Of a DNA stretch of 64,000 nucleotides, positions 23,057 to 33,669 are shown one piece after another. The notes under the pieces are model-generated. The model did no database searches and was not told the DNA's origin. It was given only the letters and a program-made list of their open reading frames with translations. Position 1 is the first letter of the stretch, and every line of letters starts with the position of its first letter. The DNA is from Talaromyces rugulosus (taxonomy: Eukaryota; Ascomycota; Eurotiomycetes; Eurotiales; Trichocomaceae), in assembly GCF_013368755.1 (NCBI RefSeq), contig NC_049565.1, positions 186,001 to 250,000 of the forward strand, read 5' to 3'. A program made the position numbers and the translations under genes.

Positions 23057-23566
23057 GCCCTAGAATCTGTTTGCTCTTTCGTAGGCGACGAGGTTGAAGA
23101 TGGCAAAAGAGGTCAAGTTGGCGGAAGGTGGGTCCTGTAACTACACCTGACCAATAAGGTTGTCCTGTTCCACCTGCAGCCAATAACAGCTCTTTCTACA
23201 GAGGAGCCCCACATATGGCCAACTCCGGTTAGCTCAGATTTGGCTTAACATTTGGCTTACGAATTTTGGACCAATCAGATGCGCTAAGCCAGCGTAAGCC
23301 AACATCGTCTTCATCATCACAACAACCATTATTCAGTAATTGCTCCCAGGAGGAAGAGCGAATGGGGACGAAAAAGTCTTGATGGCTTATTCGATATTTG
23401 TCACAACTGGAAATCATGAAAAATATAAATACCAGCCCCAGATCCTTAGAGATCGGTGGTATCTATATGCATTGATTCATCTAAAGCGGTCTACTTGAGC
23501 AACTCTTTTCAAACACCTCACTTTTTCTTCTACCAAGTGCAACATATCTGTCTCTCCATAAAAATT
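23057..23566. promoter_or_regulatory. Bidirectional promoter, bZIP / NmrA-like
   Basis: 510 bp between divergent starts at 23056 (minus) and 23567 (plus). It contains a cluster of TTGGCTTA boxes and CCAAT elements around 23239-23302 and a TATAAATA-like box at about 23423, oriented for the NmrA-like gene. Confidence 0.6.
23239..23302. repeat. TTGGCTTA box cluster with 10-bp inverted repeat
   Basis: TTTGGCTTA occurs at 23239-23247 and 23251-23259, and its reverse complement core occurs at 23285-23291 and 23293-23302. TTGGCTTACG (23252-23261) and CGTAAGCCAA (23293-23302) form a perfect 10-bp inverted repeat around a CCAAT box at 23271. The symmetry suggests a dimeric regulator site. Confidence 0.65.
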
Positions 23567-24565
23567 ATGGCTGCGAAAAAGACCATCGTCGTCGTTGGTG
23601 CCACTGGTAACCAGGGTTCCTCTGTGGCCCATACTTTTCTGACGCGGCCCAACTGGAACGTCCGTTGTGTGACTCGCAATCCATCGTCTGCTGCTGCTCA
23701 GGATTTAGCATCACTCGGTGCTAGTGTTGTGCAGGCCGACTTGTCCGACATCGACTCGCTGCGGACTGCCTTTGATGGAGCGCATGCCATCTTTGTCAAC
23801 ACCGATTTCTGGGGTCCTTACAGGGCCGATGGAAAAAGGACGCTTGGGGACAGTGATGCTGCCTTCAACATGGAAGTCGACCACGGCAAAAATGCTGCCA
23901 TTGTCGCCGCCGCTCTTCCGTCCCTTGAACGCTTCATATACTCTGCCCTGGGGCCAATGAAGAAACACTCCAAGGGCAAATACCCTCATTCCTACCACTG
24001 GGACTCCAAGGCAACCATTGTTGAATACATCGAGAGCGAGCAGTCAAACCTGGCTAAGAAGACTTCCTACATCTATATCGGTGCTTTCAATACCAATCCG
24101 TTGTTCATGCCTAACATAAACCCAGAGACTGGGCGGCATCAGTTTACGAACCCTTTAAAGAAGGAGCAAATCATGCCCATGATCGACCCTGTAGAGTCCA
24201 CGGGCCCGTTTGTGCAGGCCCTGATTGAGACTGAAGAGCCCGGGGTCAGGTTGCTTGCCTATGATAGCCTTCTTACAATGGGCGAAATATCGAATCTGTG
24301 GTCGAAAGTCTCTGGTAAACCAGCGGATTACGTGGAAGTTACAGTCGAATACATGAACCAACAGTTTGGCATCCCGCTAGAAGTACTCGATGCGGTAGGC
24401 TACTTACCTGAATATGGGTATATGGGTGGGGTTGAAGGGTCAATAGAGCCCGACCAGTTAAAAGTCAAGCCTCAGACTGCATCCTTTGAGGACTGGCTGA
24501 AAAAGCAAGACTGGGAAAGTATTTTGAAAAGTGGGGAGAAGCTTATTGGAAGCGTTAAAGAGTAA
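23567..24565 (+). CDS. NmrA-like NAD(P)-binding protein, 332 aa
   Basis: Single exon. The frame is open further upstream, but the ATG at 23567 (MAAKKTIVVVGATGNQG) puts the Rossmann motif GATGNQG at the N-terminus as the family requires. Further family features: ARSLxxGASVVQADLSD-like segment, HAIFVNTDFWGP, and a C-terminal half with the EYGYMGG block. NmrA-like proteins are atypical SDRs that sense or use NADP; some are redox-linked regulators, others ordinary reductases. Divergent transcription from a bZIP gene hints at shared control. Confidence 0.9.
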   Translation: MAAKKTIVVVGATGNQGSSVAHTFLTRPNWNVRCVTRNPSSAAAQDLASLGASVVQADLSDIDSLRTAFDGAHAIFVNTDFWGPYRADGKRTLGDSDAAFNMEVDHGKNAAIVAAALPSLERFIYSALGPMKKHSKGKYPHSYHWDSKATIVEYIESEQSNLAKKTSYIYIGAFNTNPLFMPNINPETGRHQFTNPLKKEQIMPMIDPVESTGPFVQALIETEEPGVRLLAYDSLLTMGEISNLWSKVSGKPADYVEVTVEYMNQQFGIPLEVLDAVGYLPEYGYMGGVEGSIEPDQLKVKPQTASFEDWLKKQDWESILKSGEKLIGSVKE

Positions 24566-24910
24566 ACTGTTTTCAGATTTTTTTTGTTTAACACACCGCA
24601 TTCCATCAATTGATAATGATAGAACAACAACAAGCAGAATTGATGACCAACATTGCAAGCACAAAGCGACATAAATATGTAAAGGCACAGTTCCCCATTC
24701 TTGCCACACACAGATATGCCATGCCCGTACATAAGAAAACCTAGCCCCATCAATGATAGAATACGGCAGGATACTTCCATACAACACCCCCAAAGGAAGC
24801 ATAGCCTATGTGAATCCAGGCGGAGGGAGCCGCTTCAAACAAGCATTCAAGACCAACCTCAACATTTCCATTGTGTCGCGGCTCCTCGGCGGTATTCAAT
24901 TTCACGGGCC
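24566..24910. other. Convergent intergenic spacer
   Basis: 345 bp between the NmrA-like stop and the F-box/ankyrin stop; 3' untranslated sequence, no gene seen. Confidence 0.5.
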
Positions 24911-26620
24911 TCAGTCATACTCGACGAGAACCTTGATTAGAGGCATGGGGCCTTGACCAACATTCACGTGTAGAACGGGCTTTCTACGCCAATGCGGAGA
25001 GCAAGTAGAATCGGCTCCGTGGCGCAGGAGAAGCTTAACCAATGGGATGTTGGAGTGGATAGTTGCTATGTACAGTGGCGTACCCCATGCTCCCTCCATG
25101 AAGTTGTCGACAAAGTGATTGGGATTCGCGCCGGCCTCAAGAAGCATTGTGGAAATCTCCAAAGACCCACGAAGGACAGCCATCTGCAATGCATTTGCAC
25201 TTCCGGTCGACGGATTAGGATTTCTGCCAAAGGCAAGGAGTCTTTGAACCACCACAGAATTGCCAATAGTCACACATTGGTACAGGTCAATGTCTCGGTA
25301 GACGTAATACCCGAATACTAGGTCTAATATTTCTTCTGTCGAAGTTGAAGCACGGCACAAGGCTTGCGGTGTGCATTTTGCTCTAGAATCGAGGAGCAGA
25401 CGAATGATTTCTTCATCACCTCGGCTAATAGTAGTTTCCAATGGCACCTCCAGATGTGAAGGGCTCGAAGCATTGACATCGGCGCCTTTGTCAATAAGAT
25501 GTTTAATAAGGTTCACACATGCCCCGTGATGAATTGCGGTAATTATGTATTTAGGCCCCATTCCAACTAAATGCTTGTCGGGAAGTGCTTCGACAAGGTA
25601 CCTGGCGGCCTCATCATTTGTAGAAAGATCATGCCGTCGAAGTGACCATGAGAGGGCTGTCGTGTACGCCTTGACTCTTTCCTCCCACGACCGACATCTT
25701 TCAAGGATATGTTGGGCAACTAGTTCCACTGTAGTAACGGGACTGAAGTAAACAGCGTATGAAAGTGCCTCGCGGTCGAAGCGTCTCTTGGCATTTTCAA
25801 TGGAAAGTAGATACTCTACCGCTCTCATGTTATTGCAGCGGATTGCAATGCAAACTGGTGTTCGTCCCCGAGTGTCTTCTTGATGGAGGTTGAAACCGTG
25901 CAACTTTAGAAGACGGAGAACGTCTACGTTGCCATTCGCTGCTGCGACGTGTGCGTAACATCTGCATCCAACCCAGTCACCGCCGAATAGCGACATAACT
26001 TCCTTGCTTGGGAAGAGATCCGCCAATGGTCCGATACAATCTGGGAGTCCGCGACGCACAGCGACCGCTAAGAGATCAGTTCCACTGTCCAAGATCCACG
26101 GCAGTGGTGCGTCGTCCCCATCTGACAATTTGACAGCCCGTACAGTCCAACGAAGAAGTGCACTCTCAGCTAGTGAAGAACTCCCTCTGTAGATGATCAA
26201 CTCCAGACTCAAGCGTCGAAGTATCTGGTCTTTCAGAAGTATGTTCCATGATCCTATGGGAAATTGATATGGTTAGTTTGCATTATTTTCAAGGAAATGC
26301 AGAGACTACTACTTACTACAGACAGTCAAGGCACTGTTAATGTCAACACACACGTCGCACTTTGAGGTGTTCTGATCGATAGGCGTATCCAAGGGGGCGA
26401 TGACATTGCGACGCCTGTACATATGCCAAGAACGACGAGTGCTTAGGTCCCAGTCTGATGGAGTCTCTAGTATCTCCCTACAAGAGTCTGGATAGTGATG
26501 ATCGACGTGTTCTCCTAGAGCAAGAAACTCCCTGAAAATCGCCAAATGTAGCTCAGGGAGCAAAGAATCCCAGCCCTTCGCTACAGCTGGCTTCGCCTCC
26601 TGGACTTCAACAGAAGACAT
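24911..26620 (-). CDS. F-box-like and ankyrin-repeat protein, 548 aa
   Basis: Exons 26620-26317 and 26253-24911 with a 63-nt GTAAGT intron (phase 1). The N-terminus has LLPELHLAIFREFLALG and, across the intron, ALTVCRSWN, the two ends of an F-box-like helix pattern. The rest is built of ankyrin units, for example AHVAAANGNVDVLRLLKLHG, the GACVNLIKHLIDKGADVN unit, ALQMAVLRGSLEISTMLLEAG, and IHSNIPLVKLLLRHGAD. Such proteins may be SCF substrate receptors or other adaptor scaffolds. The start at 26620 lies behind a purine/pyrimidine-rich leader with a 22-nt A-run on the plus strand. Fungal genomes carry many such genes and their targets are unknown. Confidence 0.85.
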
Positions 26621-27133
26621 GGCTCCAGTCAACAAAGGTACACAGCGCAGAAAAGTGTGTGCATGTGGTAAGTGAAGGTAAAGCACAAAAATGAAAGGTG
26701 AAGAGAAAAAAAAAAAAAAAAAAAAAACAAAGAAAAAAGAGGGGGAAGAAAAGGAGGAAGAAACCCACGCACCATGGCAGCACATGGCAGCACTCAAAAC
26801 GACAGCCGAAAAGGGAAGGAGGCTTTCCGGAATCTTCTCCCCTTCCTCACTTCACAGCAACGGCCTCTGCTTCATGGATTTTGTTAAGAGTCAAGCTGCA
26901 GTACAATGGTGACTTCACTGTTATTTGTTCATCTGTTTGCTTGTCTGCATTTGTGTGTTAATACTAAGGGCTGCCTGTGAATACCTAGTGACCTTCACTA
27001 CAGCCAAAGTGCAGAGCTGTTTCACATAGCTCTCAAAAATGCTGATTCCAAACAGATTTGAAACAAACTCAACATCTGGTCGATTCTGAGCCTGATAAGC
27101 GCTATCGAAGCTATTAAAGAAACATGGCAGCAT
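26621..27133. other. Intergenic with homopolymer tract
   Basis: 513 bp holding the leader of the F-box/ankyrin gene and the 3' end of the kinase gene. A 22-nt A-run begins at about 26706 in a strongly purine-rich stretch (pyrimidine-rich on the coding strand, typical of fungal promoters). Confidence 0.6.
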
Positions 27134-28611
27134 TCAAGCCCGTGGGATACCGGCAACTGATGCCAGGACTGCCTGCATAAGAAAGTCATCGTACACAAGG
27201 TCTGCAGCTGCAGGTCGGTTTTCTGGAAGCCAGCAGAGTATTCGGCGCATGAAATTCAGGAATAAATCATGGTCCTTCCCAGACAATCGTTTCTCCTTTT
27301 TTTCGAGGGACCAATTGGTGAGTGGAATCACGCCTTTCCATATCCCTTCGCACAGTTGTCAGAAGTCTCATCGAAGACGGGATATCAAAGCTACAAAAAT
27401 TCACCTTTCTCGTCCCAGAATTTGAAACATTTTGGACTACGGAGCAGGAATTCCGCTGGTGGAGGCCCCAGAAGCGACACCATTTCAGCAAGATGTTGTT
27501 CTTCATCTAGAGTGCCGGACTCGCGAGGCGGGAATAAATGTACGCCCTCAAACATGCGCCATACCTGTCTCTTATTAGACACAAAACACACAATCAAAAA
27601 GAAGCGCATGCTTGCTCACCATCAAACCAAGTCCCCAAATATCCACTTTATGGTCCCATTTCATGTCAAGGATGACCTCTGGCGGCTTGTACGCTCTGAA
27701 CATGATATCCCCTTCTTGGTTTGCACCGTCCAATCTGGCGCCGCCAAAATCGCACAGAATCGGGGGACCAGTGCTCACCGGGGGTGATCGAGAATAATAA
27801 ATGTGGCGATCATGGAGTTTCTTGTAACGTATGGGTCTATAGAACTCGTCCTCTTCGATGCGGGTAAATACTGATTTATCGTCGATGCTCTGAAGAACAT
27901 TGTTCATGCAAATATCTGGGGACTTGTCAGCGCTTGGTCTCTTACGTCTGCGAAATAAATACCGGTGTGTATGACATCTCGGCGATGGATATGGTCTAAA
28001 GCAATGAGCACAAATTGCGTGACCTTCTGCAGCTCGTCCACGGGGATCATCCCATTGGGCATATGTGTGATCAACTCAGTAAGCTTCATGCCCAAAGGCT
28101 CATACAACAGGCAGAAATGCTGGCCATGCGGACCGTCAATCTCGAATGAATCAAGAACAACTTGTACCAACTTCTGCCCAGGGTGGTGGCTGCCGTTTCG
28201 CTTCTTCAAGTGCTCCGACACCATAAGCTCGTGACTGAGCTGCTTCGTGCGCCGAACACACACTTTGAGGGTTAGATGGCAATTGTCTATCAAATCACGA
28301 CACAGCCAGACTGTTGATCCGACGCCATAGCCTTGCTTTGCCACAATTTGGTAGCGCGATTTAATTACTTCCCCGATATAGACAGGATAGTAGTCCTCTA
28401 GCTCGTTGATGGTGATAGTCTCTTCCTCAATCTTTTCTGTTGACTTTGTCTCAGAGAATCCGTAAACTGGCGACTTGAGACTTCTGCTGGTTTTGCTCGC
28501 TTCTGTTGCTGCTGCCGTTGCCTTTTGGCGTGTTGTTAGGAGCAGATGGGTTGACAGTCTTGAGAGGTCGACAGCACATTTTCTTCTACAGGCCAAGCGA
28601 AGCGCAAACAT
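27134..28611 (-). CDS. SRPK-like serine/threonine protein kinase, 438 aa
   Basis: Exons 28611-27963, 27915-27620, 27564-27405 and 27345-27134, with introns of 47-59 nt. Kinase landmarks: GYGVGSTVWLCRD glycine loop, LTLKVCV lysine, catalytic HTDICMNNVL (with HTD in place of HRD), CDFGGAR, YKPPEVILD, and VDIWGLGLMVWRMFEG. The EDYYPVYIGEVIKSRYQIV lead and late LCWLPENRPAAADL block are those of fungal SRPK-type kinases, which phosphorylate SR-dipeptide proteins. Compared with classical SRPKs there is almost no spacer insert. The basic N-terminus RLACRRKC is unusual and could be a targeting sequence. Many such short SRPK paralogues exist in Aspergilli. Confidence 0.9.
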
Positions 28612-31600
28612 AATAAGTCGATAAAGTCAACGCAAATGGCTGATTGAATCTACATGGTCTATGATAGGATTGATTCGCATACGAATGGCTGCGACTTTTT
28701 GACATGCAATGATCGCATCGCTACGTACGGCTTCATACGGATGCGGAGAACTATTCCGCTTTCTTGCGCAAAGTATTTTCTTTGGTATCCTCATTCTCTG
28801 GCAAGATCTGGAGGACAAAAAAGTTTTGCCTTTTGAAAGCGATTATCTGTTTGACTCATAGATACGAGCCTTCTACCGAAGATCACAGTCGGTCTTTTCA
28901 TTTTATCGCGGAAAAGCTCACCGAGAATGAGTCGTCATTGGCTCAAAATCGATCCTTCTTCTCCTTATCACTCTCCTTATTATATACACCACATTATTGC
29001 GGAACCACTGGCAGGGAGACACTAACTATCCGAGCGCAATCCGTTTCATGTGTCCACTGTCATGTCATCCATAGGTTAACCATTAAGATGTTGACCAGTT
29101 GACGAAATCTTCGGTCCAAGTGAGCAATTGTTCTTTTCGCTATGAGCAATCGATAGCCTATGAGGATAGCATTTTGAGCAACATGGTTATTGTATACGAA
29201 CCGTCTATTAGGTTGTTTGCGACACCGATCACTATAGCGCTTGCGGTGGCGATCGTCGACTATCGGTCATAAAGGGGGTCTATGGTTGGCCAGCTAACTT
29301 GGAATGATATGTATGCAACATTGCAATCAAAATAACAGACCTAGCATGGCTTAGATCGCTGCCGATCGCCAGAGCTGCCCCTTCTAGACTCTGCGCTCTC
29401 TATTTGTACAGTGAGTGAGTGACTCGTCAGGAGCATTTGGCGCAATCATCGCCGCGAAAATTTTCTTTTTTTTCTGCGATCGACGAAGAAAAAAGAGGGA
29501 CAAACGACAGTAATAATGCTACGATGCCAGCAGCGATCTGCTCTGATCCGACAAATACCCGACTGCGCTGTTACATATAGATGCAACCCATGTCGAGATG
29601 CTTCGCCCAAGAAGCACAATTTCTTCTTCTTATTAATACGAGACCAAAAGCAGAACTAGCGGCTTTAATAAGTATTAACTAGCGACCAAAAAAAAATTAG
29701 AAAAAAGGCGGGGAACATTGAAGTGAGCAGATATTTTCCAGCTAGTATTATTAATATTCCGGCGCAACCTACGGAATATGGAGGTGCGCTAGCAGATGGG
29801 AAAAAAATTTCCCTCGAATGCATCGGTCAGTTTCCAATAATAATCTCAGGGTCTCATCGCGCGGGGAAAATATGAAGCAGACTGATCGAATTGTCGGTAC
29901 GTAGTGGTGAGCAAAAAAAAAGGTTATGTGTGGATGTAGCGATATGTGGCACCCGGGCTTCGGACAGCGCAACGACGCGACCTCGAATGGAAAAAAAAAA
30001 TAGTAACAGCCGTGGATAAGTTGAGGTCATTATTAATAGCTGTCATCATGTCATGATCAACGGATTTTTCGTGACCTGACAGGCTCGGCGAACTAATAAG
30101 TGTGAGCCACACGCTGGTTTCACAGGCAAAGCCTGGCGATGCTTGACAGTGTCGACACCCGCCACATTTATTCGTGATGCCAGACAACGAAGTATCGGTC
30201 TAGACTTGGGACTGGAGACAAGCTGGATTCTTTTTTGCTTGCAGGTGGCCAGAACGCCCTTGGCCGGGCATCAGGCCTATCTAATGATCTAATCCTTCAC
30301 CAGGGCCAGAAACAGCGAGAAACCGGTTCACGTGGGTCGGTGGATAGCAATACAGCGTATCATCCGTTGTGTCTGCTCTGATGGAGTATGAAACCTGCGA
30401 GGATCCAGCCCAATGCACTCTAGGCTCAGGGGAGTGGCGCAAAGATCGACAACTGGCGACTCCACATAACCCACCTCTATCTCTAGGCGCTTAACAGGGT
30501 CAGCGAAGTCGCCCCAGGACCGGCCGGTCGCCCTAGTCTGTGGCTCGCTCGATAGGTGGTGTGTTTCGTTTCAAGTCCGGTACGCAGTTATCGGCTCGGC
30601 CGTGCTGCTAGCGATGTTAATTCATTCCTGCTTTGGGTCACCGTGGTGGCCGCGAGAATTTCTACCACGAGAATTCCCGCCAGAGCCAGCTAGCTGACCA
30701 AAATAGGTGAAAATACATACTGTACGGAGTAGCAAGTCAGCCTAAGCAGTGCACAGTCGTTTTCAGTTTTCAACCTCTGGCAGAGCAATAATACTCGGTG
30801 GTAATACGCGGGAATGCTTCGGCGAGAATCCGACCTTACGTGAGGCCACATTATACGATAGAGTCAGCATCCGGTGGTCTCTCAGGCTCTCAGCAAGCTT
30901 TGGTGGTGACGTGCTGTCACGGAACTGCTGGGTGACATTCATCAGAATTGACATGCGTGCTTGGAGGACCAAATAAGCAAGTCCCGGAAGAAAAAAAAAG
31001 AGGAAAAAGAAAAAACCCCCCGGTCTTCGTATGCAGGTATGCAGGGGCGCGGTTTACATCGCCGCCTCGCCTTACCGTTTCGAGGTCTTGTTCCTGGCGC
31101 CGGGATCGGTATCCAATGGAATCCCCGGTCAAACCGCCGTCTATAGTGATAAGTCCGGGATAAGTTTCTTCTCCCTCCACATAGCATGCATCGATGATCT
31201 TCCATGAGCCGTCCCTGCCCGAAGGGCGAGACGCCCTACGCCAAGTTCCTCCTGGCAAAAAAGAGCGTGGCACGGTGGAGCATGACTGTTGACGATCAAT
31301 GGATCCTGGGGCGGGTCACTCATGGTGATTGACCACGGGTTTGACGTTTCGAATTCGATGAAGTGAGATGGCACCACTTGGCTAGCTTTTGTGGGCTAAA
31401 TGGCCATAGTCAACACATAAGACCCTCCTTCCCATCCTCCTTGCCCTATTTCCTTCCCTAGTGTTTTGCTCAGCTTCCGGCAAGCCTGTATCTACTCGGA
31501 AAAGGACGACATATAGTCGACTCCAAGCATACATTCATTGGTTTATTATTCTCTTGGACAGACAATTCGATTCACCAACAAGCCATCCCAAAACAAAAAA

Positions 31601-31622
31601 AGACCCAAAAAAAGAAGACGAG
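28612..31622. other. 3-kb gene-poor region
   Basis: About 3 kb with only short open frames that lack family features or plausible splicing. It contains several A/T homopolymers and a GC-richer part around 30200-30700. The right end is the promoter of the Kex2-repeat precursor. No transposon or RNA gene recognised. Confidence 0.5.
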
Positions 31623-32384
31623 ATGCATTTTTCCAAGATCGCAGTCGCCATTGCCCCGTTGATCGGGTTCTCTGCCGCCAGACCTGCTCAACCTTCTGGC
31701 AGCGTTCCTCCTTTCCCATCTGGCACGCCTCCTCCTCTGCCATCGATCAGCCTTCCTCTGCCATCGTTCAGCATCCCGCTCCCATCCGGCTCCGGTTTCC
31801 CTTGGCCGTCTGGTTTCCCATGGGACAAGCGCGATGAGGAGCATCACCGCCACGGATCCAGCTCTAGTGTTCCTTTCCCCAGCAGCTCGTTCCCTCACCC
31901 CAGCGTGACCCCGACACCAGCAGCTTTCCCATGGGACAAACGCGCTGAGGAGTACCCCCGTTACGGATCTAGCTCTGGTGTTCCTTCTCCTAGCAGCTCT
32001 GTCCCTCACCCCAGCAGCTCGTTCCCTCACCCCAGCGTGACACCAACACCAGCAGCTTTCCCATGGGACAAGCGCGCTGAGGAGCACCATCACCACCCCT
32101 CTGGTTCTGGTTTCCCCTTCCCCAGTGGTAGTGGTATTCCTTTCCCCAGTGGTAGCCCTTTCCCTAGTGGATTCCCCTTCCCTTCGGGTTTCCCATGGGA
32201 CAAGCGCGCCGATGACCACCACCACCGGCCTCACCCCTCCGGCTCTGGTTTCCCCTTCCCCAGTGGCAGTGGTATTCCTTCCCCCAGCAGCTCGTTCCCT
32301 CACCCTAGCGGAACCCCGCCTCCTAAGCCCACCGGTGGCATCCCTCCCGCCGGATTCAACCTTGGCTTCGGTTTCCCCTTTTAA
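31623..32384 (+). CDS. Secreted Kex2-site repeat precursor, Pro/Ser/His-rich, 253 aa
   Basis: Single exon from ATG 31623; the frame is open further upstream but only this Met gives a signal peptide (MHFSKIAVAIAPLIGFSAA). The body is low-complexity FPFPSG/PSSSFPHPS sequence divided by four FPWDKR units ending at residues 70, 107, 151 and 195, a spacing of 37, 44 and 44. Lys-Arg is the Kex2 cleavage signal. Each following segment starts with an acidic triplet (DEE, AEE, AEE, ADD) and mostly a His run (HHRHG, HHHH, HHHRPHP). This is the layout of Kex2-processed repeat proteins, whose products include pheromones, repellent peptides and dikaritin RiPP cores. No DUF3328 oxidase is nearby, so modification is not predicted. 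Function unknown. Confidence 0.8.
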   Translation: MHFSKIAVAIAPLIGFSAARPAQPSGSVPPFPSGTPPPLPSISLPLPSFSIPLPSGSGFPWPSGFPWDKRDEEHHRHGSSSSVPFPSSSFPHPSVTPTPAAFPWDKRAEEYPRYGSSSGVPSPSSSVPHPSSSFPHPSVTPTPAAFPWDKRAEEHHHHPSGSGFPFPSGSGIPFPSGSPFPSGFPFPSGFPWDKRADDHHHRPHPSGSGFPFPSGSGIPSPSSSFPHPSGTPPPKPTGGIPPAGFNLGFGFPF

Positions 32385-33669
32385 AGTGATGCGTCGACGG
32401 AATAACGATGGGATATACGGGAAATGGATCTAGCTAGGTAAATGAGCCGGCTCTTATTGGTTTACACAGGCAGTAAAGTTAACGAATCTGTGTTATTAGC
32501 AGCGCAGTTCATGTCTCGCCCTACCGGACCGGCCCTCGTTTATGGGCTTTCTTCTTCTGCCGGTTGGCTTTTGTTGGGAGATATATACACATATTTTTGT
32601 TCCCTTTTTTATCCTTCGTTCAAACCTATAATTTTCAGTTTTAAGGCTTGAAAAACTATACCGCTCGCTACCCATATATTAGACCAATGCCGTTCCATCT
32701 TGCTTGTGTAAACCGAACGGGGTGTTCGGACAGATAGAGAACTCCCCGACTAGTTTGTACAACATGGAAAGACATATTATCACTTAATTCCTGAAACTAA
32801 GCTTTCGTATTGCTTCTAGACTAGTTCTCTGTACTAGACTAATGTTTCTCGGTCCTTTTTGTAGTTAGGCGGAATAGGTTGTCGACTGCTGTTAGTGTTT
32901 CGTTACCCCATTTGCCTATTTGAGCAAGAACTTTGCGATTACCGGATTTGGTAAATGTATTTTTAGTTACGTAAATTTTGTATTCATGGAAGCGTTCGAG
33001 CCGCGAGCAAGAAATTACATGACTGTATGTTGTAAAACCCAGCTCAGGTACTAACTACTAATCTGGACGTTTGAATATCAATACTCGTTTTTCACCCTTA
33101 CAAAGTCCAATATACCGTTTCAACGAAGAAGATATTTAATCGACAAGAAATTTAATCGTCACTTAATCTGTGGCGAGTAATAAACAAATTGGCTGTATGA
33201 GAGGTTTTATTACGAGAAGAGAGATGTGTCAAAAGCCTCGCATATTAAGATGGAACTGCAGCTAGCCAAATTACTGAATTGAGAACCTTAATATAGCCAC
33301 CACAGTCCTTCTTAAAGAACTAGAGGTATTTGCTTCTTCATGGACTCATCGAGCTACGATGGTTGGGTTATTTGCTGAGACTCCTCTGCCCTGGCCTCAG
33401 GATCGTCACACCAAGCCTATCCTCACCCCCACAGAAGGAATCGTACGGGAATTTTGATGTAAATCTTTGAAATTGACATGGATATGGTAATCCTATTATT
33501 TGAATTCCTATTTATCAAAATATTGCTGTGATTCATGATCTTCCAATACTGAAATTCGACAGCGAAATCTCAAATTACGTAAGTAGGCTTATGTAATATT
33601 AGCGATGTCAAGGACTTTTTCACATTACTCGGGATTATCCCTCTTCAATGCACACAACAAATAATAACA
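32385..33669. other. Intergenic, 1.3 kb
   Basis: AT-rich spacer between the repeat precursor and the chitinase on the same strand. Short open frames only; no gene supported. Confidence 0.5.

Noticed and set aside
28612..31380. Several 60-120-codon frames in the gene-poor region
   Set aside because: They overlap on both strands, are low in complexity or Arg/Ser-rich, and show no family motifs or paired splice sites.
31571..32303. Antisense frame across the repeat precursor
   Set aside because: It mirrors the low-complexity Pro/Ser repeats and lacks a signal peptide; the plus strand has the signal peptide and the KR pattern.
31623..32384. Dikaritin/ustiloxin-type RiPP cluster
   Set aside because: The precursor has KR repeats, but no DUF3328 (HxxHC) oxidase, tyrosinase or methyltransferase is recognisable in the surrounding genes, so only a Kex2-repeat precursor is claimed.
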